DNA of 10,155 nucleotides, from positions 1 to 10,155 of the forward strand of contig CABUBX010000074.1 of the NCBI GenBank assembly GCA_902489925.1. Reading direction: 5' to 3'. This DNA is from an uncultured Lachnospiraceae bacterium. Its GTDB lineage: Bacteria; Bacillota; Clostridia; Lachnospirales; Lachnospiraceae. The position numbers and the translations under genes are program-made. A model generated the notes under the pieces. That model had not been told where the DNA came from. It did no database searches and saw only the letters and a program-made list of their open reading frames with translations. Positions within the stretch are counted from its first letter, which is position 1, and every line of letters starts with the position of its first letter. Shown here piece after piece: positions 1-6,696 of the stretch.

Positions 1-1
1 G

Positions 2-130
2 GTGCTTCCGAAAATTTTAGCGGGAGAAAAAATTACAATGGAATATATTGCAGGACTTGGACATGGCGGTTTATGTCAGCAGTGTGAAGTGTGCCGCTAT
101 CCTGTATGCCATTTCGGAAAGGGGTACTAA
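2..130 (+). CDS. C-terminal end of a molybdopterin-binding (MoeA-like) protein, partial
   Basis: Only the last 42 codons are present; the gene begins before the window and stops at the TAA at 128-130. The tail carries a Cys cluster, C-x2-C-x2-C-x4-C, in the stretch GLCQQCEVCRYPVCHFGKG, preceded by an LGHGG motif. I recall this kind of tail from the MoeA-like molybdopterin-binding proteins found near selenium and molybdenum hydroxylase genes in Clostridia. That assignment is recollection, not a search result. The four cysteines could bind a metal or Fe-S cluster (inference). The stop lies one base before the selD ATG, so the two genes are almost certainly co-transcribed and translationally coupled. 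The frame is sure; the family is moderately sure because the catalytic part is missing. Confidence 0.62.
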   Translation: MLPKILAGEKITMEYIAGLGHGGLCQQCEVCRYPVCHFGKGY

Positions 131-131
131 T

Positions 132-1163
132 ATGGAAGAAATCAGACTGACATCGCTTTGTCAGACCGGTGGCTGCGGCGCCAAAATTCCGGCCGGACGG
201 CTTGGAAAGGTTGTCCGAGGGCTGCCCGTTAAAAAAGATGAAAATCTTATTGTCGGCTTTGATTATGCAGACGATGCGGGGGTATACAAAGTAAGTGATG
301 ATTTGGCAATCATTCAGACTTTGGACTTTTTTCCGCCGGTTGTTGATGAGCCATATTTATTCGGGCAGATTGCAGCGACGAATGCATTAAGTGATGTGTA
401 TGCAATGGGCGGTACGGTGAAGACGGCAATGAATATTGTGGCATTTCCGGACAGCCTTGACGATGAAATACTTACCCAGATTCTTAAAGGCGGTGCGGAT
501 AAGGTGCTTGAAGCCGGCGGTGTGCTTTGCGGCGGCCATTCAATCAGAGATAATGAGCCAAAGTACGGATTGTCGGTCACCGGCTTTGTCCATCCTGATT
601 CCATTTGGGCAAATACCGGTGCGAAAACAGGTGATTTACTTATTTTTACAAAAAAACTTGGTACAGGGATGATTGTGGCGGCCAAAAATATGGATATGGA
701 CAGCGAAAACGGTTTTTCGGAGGCGGCGGCTTCGATGACGCTTTTAAATAAATATGCCTGTGAAGCTATGCAGGATTTCCATATTCATGCCTGTACCGAT
801 GTGACAGGCTTTGGTTTTATTGTTCATCTTATTGAGATGATGGAGGGCTCGGATAAGAGCGCACTTATTTATAAAGACAAGGTTCCTGTAATGGCTGCTG
901 CCTATGCCTATGCCAAAGAATTTATGATTACCTGTGCAGGACAGCGAAACAGAAAATTTGCGGCAGATAAGGTTGTGTTTGCAGACAGTGATTATGCTTT
1001 TGAAGAAGTTGTGTTTGACCCGCAGACAAGCGGCGGTCTGTTGATTGCCTGTCCTGAGCATGAGGCGGGGGCGCTTTTGGAAAAAATTAAAGTAAAAAAT
1101 CCGTTTGCGGCGATTGTTGGTCAGGTGACTGAGCCGACAAACCCGCGTGTTACGGTCATATAA
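132..1163 (+). CDS. selD: Selenophosphate synthetase (selenide, water dikinase), Cys form
   Basis: Makes selenophosphate from selenide and ATP, the selenium donor for selenocysteine, selenouridine and the labile selenium cofactor of some molybdenum hydroxylases. The product is 343 residues, close to the 347 of E. coli SelD. The N-terminal loop GGCGAKIP has Cys15 and Lys18 where E. coli has the catalytic Cys17 and Lys20; there is no in-frame TGA, so this is not the selenocysteine form. Metal/ATP-site aspartates are in place: DDAG (Asp48), TLDFF (Asp65), LSDVYAMGG (Asp88) and TDVTGFG (Asp223), with DPQTSGG near residues 296-302. The ATG at 132 is chosen because AAAGGGG lies 7 nt upstream and the family motif RLT begins at residue 5. 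An in-frame ATG at 48 would add 28 residues overlapping the preceding gene, without family similarity. The second Cys of E. coli (Cys19) is Ala17 here. Confidence 0.97.
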   Translation: MEEIRLTSLCQTGGCGAKIPAGRLGKVVRGLPVKKDENLIVGFDYADDAGVYKVSDDLAIIQTLDFFPPVVDEPYLFGQIAATNALSDVYAMGGTVKTAMNIVAFPDSLDDEILTQILKGGADKVLEAGGVLCGGHSIRDNEPKYGLSVTGFVHPDSIWANTGAKTGDLLIFTKKLGTGMIVAAKNMDMDSENGFSEAAASMTLLNKYACEAMQDFHIHACTDVTGFGFIVHLIEMMEGSDKSALIYKDKVPVMAAAYAYAKEFMITCAGQRNRKFAADKVVFADSDYAFEEVVFDPQTSGGLLIACPEHEAGALLEKIKVKNPFAAIVGQVTEPTNPRVTVI

Positions 1164-1164
1164 G

Positions 1165-1170
1165 GAGGAA
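1165..1170 (+). promoter_or_regulatory. Ribosome binding site that fixes the yedF start
   Basis: The bases around 1163-1170 read AAGGAGGA, a near-perfect Shine-Dalgarno sequence starting at the selD stop codon. It sits about 7 nt before the ATG at 1177 and favours that start over the in-frame ATG at 1147, which lies inside selD. Confidence 0.85.
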
Positions 1171-1176
1171 AAAAAG

Positions 1177-1746
1177 ATGTTTCAAGTCGATGCGAGAGGA
1201 CTTTTATGTCCGAGACCGGTCATTATGGCAAAAAAGGCTTTGGCTGAAAATACACATGTATGTGTGCTTGTGGATAATGAGACTTCGGTCGAGAATCTTC
1301 AAAAAATGGCAGCAGTTATGGGCATTGAAAGTAAAGTCAATGTCAATGAGGGCTTTTGGGCTGTGGAAATGGTACAAAATGAAATCAAAGGTCAGGAAAA
1401 GCTTCATGACAAGGATACAGTCATTGTTATTAAATCTCGGTTTGCAGGCGTGGGCGATGATGCCCTTGGCAGCGCCCTGATGAAAAGCTTTATATATACG
1501 CTGACTGAATCTGAAAAGCTGCCTGCGACGATGATTTTTTACAATGGCGGTGTTCATTTGACAACCGAGGGGTCACCGGTTATAGAGGATTTAAGAAAGC
1601 TTGAAGCGGCAGGCGTGGAAATTTTATCATGCGGAACATGCCTTAACTTCTATGGTCTTGAGAATAAGCTGCTTGTGGGCGGCGTGACAAACATGTATGT
1701 GATTGTTGAAAAACAGCAAAATGCAGGAAAGATTATTTGCCCGTGA
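1177..1746 (+). CDS. yedF: Selenium metabolism protein YedF (TusA domain plus DsrE-like domain)
   Basis: Two-domain protein of 189 residues. Residues 1-70 form a TusA/SirA-like sulfur-carrier domain with the CPxP motif (LLCPRPV, Cys11). Residues 78-189 form a DsrE/F-like domain ending with SCGTCLNFYG (Cys152, Cys155). This architecture and the position just after selD match the YedF family associated with selenium-dependent molybdenum hydroxylase clusters (established family knowledge). TusA-type cysteines carry persulfide sulfur, so a persulfide or selenopersulfide relay from Cys11 to the C-terminal cysteines is plausible but unproven. The gene starts 13 nt after the selD stop behind a strong Shine-Dalgarno site, so it is in the same operon. 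It probably acts in the cytoplasm; no signal peptide or membrane span is seen. Confidence 0.93.
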   Translation: MFQVDARGLLCPRPVIMAKKALAENTHVCVLVDNETSVENLQKMAAVMGIESKVNVNEGFWAVEMVQNEIKGQEKLHDKDTVIVIKSRFAGVGDDALGSALMKSFIYTLTESEKLPATMIFYNGGVHLTTEGSPVIEDLRKLEAAGVEILSCGTCLNFYGLENKLLVGGVTNMYVIVEKQQNAGKIICP

Positions 1747-1773
1747 TGATTTAAAATCTGAGGGAGGAAAGCT

Positions 1774-2778
1774 ATGAAAATAAAGACTTGTCCGTATTGT
1801 GACAGTGTTATGACAAAAAAACACAGATGTGATGTATGCAATTCTTTTGTATGGAAGCCTTCGGAAGTTGAAGGAAATTACAAAATGCAGGAGACGTATG
1901 ATGAGTCTTGGCCGCAGCAATCAAATTCTGTGCAAAATCAAAAAGACACATCAAAAAAAGCTTCACCTAAGAAAGCCTCACCTAAAAAAGCTGTGCAAAA
2001 AGAATCAGGCAAAGGCAAAAAAGCTGCAGTTGTTATTTTCTGGCTATGTGCTGCGCTTATCGTTTTAGCCGGGTTTATAGAAAGTGATACAGGTCAGGAG
2101 ATAAAGTGGGCTGTGGAGGACTTTTTTGAAGAATTATCTGACGGCAGTAAAATGCCGGAAACAGAAGATGTTTCAGCGTTTGAGGAAACCTACGACTGGT
2201 ATAATATTGATGTAGAAAATCCAAAAGAAAATTTTGAAAACGGTATTTGGCAGTATGAAAGCGGTGGTGAGGTTACTGCGGAAGAAGTTATTTCAAAGGG
2301 GGAGGAGTGCACCGAGAAGGCTCATTTTCCAATTCCAAAAGATACGGTAATCTCTGAGCTGACGGCCTATGCCAAAAATGTTCTTAAAGTACCGGAGGCA
2401 GACATTACCGTTTCTGATATGCCGTCGGCAAACTATGTTTATCACACAGGTTCATATGAAAGTACAAATTTTGAGCAATATACCCATATTCATTTCGGTG
2501 AATCGTCTGCTGTTATTTCGGTGGATTACGATACAGTGAGCAAAAACCTTCATTCAATTTCAATGATGGAGGTTTCGCGGGATAAGGTGCCGGAAGTGAT
2601 TAAGCTTTTTGTAAATATTGTGGACGGTGAAGTCAGTGAAAGTTTTATTGACGAATGTCTGAATTTTGGCGACGATACATATACATTTACTTACGGAGAC
2701 GGTTATCGCATTTATGTCAGTGAAGAAACGGATGATTCCTATTTTGTGATGATGAGCGGTTCCGAAAGTGGGTATTAG
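1774..2778 (+). CDS. Unrecognised membrane protein with N-terminal zinc ribbon and extracytoplasmic domain
   Basis: I do not recognise a characterised family. The 334 residues show, in order: a zinc ribbon at residues 6-22 (CPYC, then CDVC, with nine residues between the pairs); a Lys/Ser/Pro-rich linker at about 50-83 with tandem KKASP repeats; one hydrophobic span at about 84-103; an acidic segment at 104-160; and a probable folded domain at about 170-334 with two cysteines (179 and 295) that could pair. By the positive-inside rule the Lys-rich zinc-ribbon side is cytoplasmic and the large domain outside. The start at 1774 has GGGAGG 6 nt upstream. It follows yedF by 27 nt with no terminator between, so it is probably in the selenium operon. 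Whether it has a selenium role, or is a sensor or anchoring protein by chance next door, cannot be told. Confidence 0.82.
   Translation: MKIKTCPYCDSVMTKKHRCDVCNSFVWKPSEVEGNYKMQETYDESWPQQSNSVQNQKDTSKKASPKKASPKKAVQKESGKGKKAAVVIFWLCAALIVLAGFIESDTGQEIKWAVEDFFEELSDGSKMPETEDVSAFEETYDWYNIDVENPKENFENGIWQYESGGEVTAEEVISKGEECTEKAHFPIPKDTVISELTAYAKNVLKVPEADITVSDMPSANYVYHTGSYESTNFEQYTHIHFGESSAVISVDYDTVSKNLHSISMMEVSRDKVPEVIKLFVNIVDGEVSESFIDECLNFGDDTYTFTYGDGYRIYVSEETDDSYFVMMSGSESGY
1954..1992 (+). repeat. 15-bp tandem repeat coding KKASP units
   Basis: Two full 15-bp units plus a partial third encode KKASP-KKASP-KKA (residues 61-73 of the zinc-ribbon protein). The copies differ at only a few bases. They lie in the cationic linker just before the membrane span and are likely to vary in number between strains (inference). 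Confidence 0.7.
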
Positions 2779-2809
2779 ATTTTAGGCTTGGGTATTTGTG
2801 TATTTTGTA

Positions 2810-2821
2810 TTCAATATTGAA
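2810..2821. promoter_or_regulatory. 12-bp perfect palindrome upstream of the nifJ promoter
   Basis: TTCAATATTGAA is a perfect dyad, flanked by TTTG at 2804-2807 and CAAA at 2822-2825. It lies 22 bp upstream of the candidate -35 box. It is not followed by a T-run, so it does not read as a terminator of the preceding gene. The TTGT-N12-ACAA outline is reminiscent of the redox repressor Rex (TTGTTAA-N4-TTAACAA), but the spacing is 2 bp too long, so this is only a weak operator candidate. Confidence 0.35.
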
Positions 2822-2843
2822 CAAATTTAGGATTGATATTTTC

Positions 2844-2872
2844 TTGACGTTCTTAAAGCTTTGTATTAAAAT
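2844..2872 (+). promoter_or_regulatory. Sigma-A type promoter of nifJ
   Basis: TTGACG at 2844-2849 (5 of 6 to consensus) and TAAAAT at 2867-2872 (5 of 6) are separated by exactly 17 bp. The start point would fall near 2879, leaving a leader of about 40 nt with the Shine-Dalgarno site AAAGGAGA at 2902-2909. This is the strongest promoter match in the window, fitting a highly expressed gene. Confidence 0.75.
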
Positions 2873-2918
2873 AATACTGAATGAATTTTGCATTACAAAT
2901 GAAAGGAGATAATTTCAA

Positions 2919-5900
2919 ATGGCAAAAGTTATGAAAACCATGGATGGTAATACAGCTGCTGCATGGGCTTCCTATGCGTTTACAGAAGTAGCCGGTATTT
3001 TCCCAATTACACCATCCTCACCGATGGCTGAAGTCACAGATGAGTGGGCAGCTAACGGCAGAAAAAATATTTTTGGACAGCCTGTACAGGTTACAGAGAT
3101 GCAGTCAGAAGCAGGTGCAGCAGGTGCAGTACACGGTTCACTTTCAACAGGTGCGCTGACAACAACTTATACAGCATCCCAGGGTCTTCTTTTGATGATT
3201 CCAAATATGTATAAAATCGCAGGTGAGTTAATCCCTTGTGTATTCCACGTAAGTGCGAGAGCATTAGCAACACATGCGCTTTCAATTTTCGGTGACCACT
3301 CAGACGTTATGGCTTGCCGTCAGACAGGCTTTGCTATGCTTTGTTCAAACTCCGTACAGGAGGTTATGGATTTAGCAGCAGTTGCTCATCTTTCAACAAT
3401 TAAGAGCAGAGTGCCGTTTATCCATTTCTTCGACGGTTTCAGAACATCTCATGAAATTCAGAAGATTGAGTGTCTTGACTATGATGATTTAGCTAAATTA
3501 GTTGATTATGACGCTCTTAACGAGTTCAGAAAATCAGCATTAAATCCTGAGCATCCTGCAGTTCACGGTACAGCTCAGAACCCTGATATCTTCTTCCAGT
3601 GCAAGGAAGCATCCAACAAATTCTATGATGCAGTTCCTGGTATTGTTGAAGAATACCTTGGCGAAATCAGCAAATTAACAGGCCGCGATTACCAGTTATT
3701 CAACTACTACGGCGCACCTGATGCTGACAGAGTTATCATCGCTATGGGTTCAGTATGTGAAGCTGCTGAGGAAGTTATTGACTACTTAACAGCTAAGGGT
3801 GAGAAGGTTGGTCTTGTTAAAGTTCATTTATACAGACCATTCTCAGTAGAGCATTTCTTAAAAGCAATCCCTGCAACAGCTAAGAAGATTGCAGTACTTG
3901 ACCGTACAAAAGAATCAGGTTCACTTGGCGAACCTTTATACGAAGATGTATGTACAGCATTATTCAAGAACGGTATGTTCGATACATTAGTTGTTGGCGG
4001 ACGTTACGGTCTTGGTTCTAAGGACGTGACACCTGCACAGCTTATTTCTGTATATGAAAACCTTAACGCAGCTGAGCCTAAGAACGGCTTCACAATCGGT
4101 ATTGTAGATGATGTTACAAATCTTTCATTACCTGTATTACCTGAGGTTGACGTTGCTGGCGAAGGTACAACAAGCTGTAAATTCTGGGGTCTTGGTGCCG
4201 ACGGTACAGTAGGTGCAAACAAGAACTCCATCAAGATTATCGGTGACCATACAGATATGTATGCTCAGGCATACTTCTCATATGACTCTAAGAAGTCCGG
4301 TGGTATTACACAGTCTCACTTACGTTTTGGTAAGAAGCCAATCCGTTCTACATACTATGTAAAGACAGCTGACTTTGTTGCTTGTCATAATCAGGCTTAT
4401 GTATATCTTTATGATATGCTCGGCGAAATCAAAGAGAATGGTACATTCTTATTAAATACAGAGTGGAGTAGAGAAGAACTTGAGGAAAATCTTCCTGCAT
4501 CCATGAAGCAGATTATTGCTAAGAAGAATATTAAATTCTACACAATCAATGCGACAGATATTGCTAAGGAAATCGGTCTTGGCAACAGAACAAATACTGT
4601 ACTTCAGTCTGCATTCTTCAAATTAGCAAACATCATTCCTATCGAGGATGCTGTTAAATTTATGAAGGAAGCAATCCTTAAAACATACGGCAAGAAGGGT
4701 GAAGCGATTGTCAACATGAACTACGCTGCTGTTGATGCCGGTGTTGACGGTGCAGTAGAAGTTGAAGTTCCTGCAGAATGGGCAAATGCAGTAGACGCTC
4801 ATCCAAAGGCTGAGAAAGAAGTTCCTGCATTTGTTAAAAATATTGTACAGCCAATCAACGCTTGCAAGGGTGATGACCTTCCTGTCAGCACATTCGCAGG
4901 TATTGAAAACGGTGAATTCCCTCTTGGTACATCAGCTTACGAAAAACGTGGCGTTGCAACAATGGTACCTCAGTGGGATGCAAGCAAATGTATTCAGTGT
5001 AACCAGTGTTCATATGTTTGTCCGCATGCGACAATCCGTCCATTCTTATTAACAGAAGAAGAAAACGCAGCAGCACCGGCAAACTATGGCGCAGTTAAGG
5101 GTAAAGGTAAGGGCGTTGACCAGTACTACTTCAAGATGCAGGTATCTGTTATGGACTGTCTTGGATGTGGAAGCTGTGCAAATGTATGTCCTGCTAAAGA
5201 AAAAGCGCTTACAATGGTTCCGCTTCATACACAGTATGATGAAGCAGCTAACTGGGATTACTCAATGACTCTTTCTAAGAAAGAGAACCCATTAAGCAAG
5301 GATACAGTTAAGGGCAGCCAGTTCGAGCAGCCATTACTTGAGTTCTCAGGTGCATGTGCAGGCTGTGGCGAGACACCTTACGCTAAGTTAATCACACAGT
5401 TATTCGGTGACAGAATGTACATTGCAAATGCTACAGGATGTTCATCAATCTGGGGTGGTTCAGCACCTTCTATGCCATACACAACAAACGAAAAGGGACA
5501 GGGTCCTGCATGGTCTAACTCATTATTCGAGGACAATGCTGAGTTTGGTTACGGTATGTACTTAGGTGTTAAACAGCAGAGAACAGCACTTGCTGATAAA
5601 GTTAAAACATTATTAGATTCAAACGCAGACGAGACATTAAAAGCTGCAGCTCAGGCTTGGCTTGACACAATGAACTTAGGCGAAGAATCAAAAGCAACAT
5701 CAGCTGCACTTTTAGAAGCAGCAACAGCTTATACAGGTGAAGACGAAGTTGTGAAAGCAGCTTGCGGCGCAGTTGTTGACGGCAAAGACCACCTTGTTAA
5801 GAAGTCCCAGTGGATTTTCGGTGGTGACGGATGGGCTTATGATATCGGCTACGGCGGTGTTGACCATGTATTAGCATCAGGCGATGATGTGAACGTATTC

Positions 5901-6461
5901 GTATTCGATACAGAAGTTTACTCAAATACAGGCGGACAGGCTTCTAAGTCTACACCGGTTGGTGCGGTTGCTAAATTCGCAGCTTCAGGTAAGAAGATTA
6001 AGAAGAAAGACCTTGGCCGTATGGCTATGTCCTATGGTTATGTATACGTAGCACAGGTTGCTATGGGTGCTAACCAGGCTCAGTTAGTGAAAGCTCTTAA
6101 AGAAGCTGAAAGCTATCCGGGTCCATCACTTGTTATCGCTTATGCACCATGTATCAACCATGGTATCAAGGGCGGTATGACAGGTGCTCAGACAAGAATC
6201 AAACAGGCTGTTGAGTGCGGTTACTGGCATATGTACAGATTCAATCCATTACTTGCACAGGAAGGAAAGAATCCGTTCACACTTGATTCTACAAGAGAGC
6301 CTAAGGGAAGCTTCAGAGACTTCATCATGAGTGAAGTTCGTTATTCTTCATTAACAAGAACATTCCCTGAGACAGCAGAAGAACTGTTCACAAAGACAGA
6401 AGAATCTGCTAAGGAAAGACTTGCAACATACATCGGCTTAGCTGATGGTACAACGAAATAA
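2919..6461 (+). CDS. nifJ: Pyruvate:ferredoxin (flavodoxin) oxidoreductase, single-chain
   Basis: Oxidatively decarboxylates pyruvate with CoA to acetyl-CoA, CO2 and reduced ferredoxin, the central catabolic step of many anaerobes; cytoplasmic. The 1180 residues follow the family's full domain order. The N-terminal domain has FPITPSSP with Thr31, Glu64 and Arg114, the substrate/TPP residues known from the Desulfovibrio africanus enzyme. A two-cluster ferredoxin domain follows, with C-x2-C-x2-C-x3-C at Cys691-701 and again at Cys747-757. The TPP domain carries the third cluster's ligands (Cys813, Cys816, Cys841, Cys1078), the GDGWAYDIG motif at 969-977 and NTGGQAS at 1003-1009. The start has AAAGGAGA upstream and the family N-terminus. 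Codon use is strikingly restricted (TTA, ACA, GCA, GGT, AAG favoured) compared with selD and yedF, typical of very high expression. It has its own promoter and terminator, so it is monocistronic. Confidence 0.98.
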   Translation: MAKVMKTMDGNTAAAWASYAFTEVAGIFPITPSSPMAEVTDEWAANGRKNIFGQPVQVTEMQSEAGAAGAVHGSLSTGALTTTYTASQGLLLMIPNMYKIAGELIPCVFHVSARALATHALSIFGDHSDVMACRQTGFAMLCSNSVQEVMDLAAVAHLSTIKSRVPFIHFFDGFRTSHEIQKIECLDYDDLAKLVDYDALNEFRKSALNPEHPAVHGTAQNPDIFFQCKEASNKFYDAVPGIVEEYLGEISKLTGRDYQLFNYYGAPDADRVIIAMGSVCEAAEEVIDYLTAKGEKVGLVKVHLYRPFSVEHFLKAIPATAKKIAVLDRTKESGSLGEPLYEDVCTALFKNGMFDTLVVGGRYGLGSKDVTPAQLISVYENLNAAEPKNGFTIGIVDDVTNLSLPVLPEVDVAGEGTTSCKFWGLGADGTVGANKNSIKIIGDHTDMYAQAYFSYDSKKSGGITQSHLRFGKKPIRSTYYVKTADFVACHNQAYVYLYDMLGEIKENGTFLLNTEWSREELEENLPASMKQIIAKKNIKFYTINATDIAKEIGLGNRTNTVLQSAFFKLANIIPIEDAVKFMKEAILKTYGKKGEAIVNMNYAAVDAGVDGAVEVEVPAEWANAVDAHPKAEKEVPAFVKNIVQPINACKGDDLPVSTFAGIENGEFPLGTSAYEKRGVATMVPQWDASKCIQCNQCSYVCPHATIRPFLLTEEENAAAPANYGAVKGKGKGVDQYYFKMQVSVMDCLGCGSCANVCPAKEKALTMVPLHTQYDEAANWDYSMTLSKKENPLSKDTVKGSQFEQPLLEFSGACAGCGETPYAKLITQLFGDRMYIANATGCSSIWGGSAPSMPYTTNEKGQGPAWSNSLFEDNAEFGYGMYLGVKQQRTALADKVKTLLDSNADETLKAAAQAWLDTMNLGEESKATSAALLEAATAYTGEDEVVKAACGAVVDGKDHLVKKSQWIFGGDGWAYDIGYGGVDHVLASGDDVNVFVFDTEVYSNTGGQASKSTPVGAVAKFAASGKKIKKKDLGRMAMSYGYVYVAQVAMGANQAQLVKALKEAESYPGPSLVIAYAPCINHGIKGGMTGAQTRIKQAVECGYWHMYRFNPLLAQEGKNPFTLDSTREPKGSFRDFIMSEVRYSSLTRTFPETAEELFTKTEESAKERLATYIGLADGTTK

Positions 6462-6505
6462 GGAAATAATTGCTGAGAAGTAATTATCGAGTTTAAACGA
6501 TTTTG

Positions 6506-6540
6506 ACGGCAGTCCCTTATGGGGCTGCCGTTTTGTTGTT
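6506..6540 (+). terminator. Intrinsic terminator of nifJ
   Basis: An 11-bp stem (ACGGCAGTCCC at 6506-6516 with GGGGCTGCCGT at 6521-6531, one G-T pair) closes on a 4-nt loop, TTAT. TTTTGTTGTT follows. It begins 44 nt after the nifJ stop. Confidence 0.9.
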
Positions 6541-6617
6541 AGGATTTTCTTTGAATGTCGATGAAGATGACAAAAAATATTGTGAAAAATGCACAAAAAT
6601 ATTCGTCATAATGCCTA

Positions 6618-6646
6618 TTGATTTTCTTTTGAAAAATATATATTAT
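6618..6646 (+). promoter_or_regulatory. Candidate promoter of the alpha/beta hydrolase gene
   Basis: TTGATT (6618-6623) and TATTAT (6641-6646) are 17 bp apart and lie 51 bp before the hydrolase ATG. The region is very AT-rich, so chance matches are likely. Its position over the inverted repeat, and between the nifJ terminator and the next gene, supports it. Confidence 0.5.
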
Positions 6647-6679
6647 AAATATGAAAATAAATATTTTCCAAAAGAAAAT
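6621..6679. repeat. 22-bp-arm inverted repeat over the hydrolase promoter, likely operator
   Basis: The left arm (6621-6642, starting ATTTTCTTTTG) and right arm (6658-6679, ending CAAAAGAAAAT) pair at 20 of 22 positions around a 15-nt spacer. The outer 11 bp of each arm are a perfect match. The left arm fills the space between the candidate -35 and -10 boxes, and the right arm lies around +5 to +27. From that promoter only the right arm would be fully transcribed, which argues for a DNA operator rather than an RNA hairpin. There is no T-run suited to a terminator. A MarR-family gene two kilobases downstream is a natural candidate binder (inference). Confidence 0.6.
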
Positions 6680-6696
6680 AAAAAGGGGGATTTGCA

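Noticed and set aside
48..131. Upstream in-frame ATG that would lengthen SelD by 28 residues
   Set aside because: The extra stretch overlaps the Cys-rich end of the preceding gene, has no family similarity, and the ATG at 132 has a good Shine-Dalgarno site.
744..1061. Open frame of about 105 codons on the minus strand inside selD
   Set aside because: Lies wholly opposite a conserved gene, has no recognisable motif, and is explained by the codon use of the plus strand.
132..1163. Possibility that SelD is a selenoprotein
   Set aside because: The catalytic position is coded by TGC (Cys15), there is no in-frame TGA, and the frame is intact.
1147..1176. Upstream in-frame ATG for YedF inside selD
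   Set aside because: The strong Shine-Dalgarno site lies after it, and the family N-terminus begins at 1177.
2779..2918. A terminator for the selenium operon before nifJ
   Set aside because: No GC-containing stem with a T-run was found; the only dyad is AT-rich and lacks a T-run. The operon may end by another route or read through.
6467..6488. Short AT-rich inverted repeat (ATAATT...AATTAT) just after nifJ
   Set aside because: Only 6 A-T pairs and no T-run; the real terminator follows 18 nt later.
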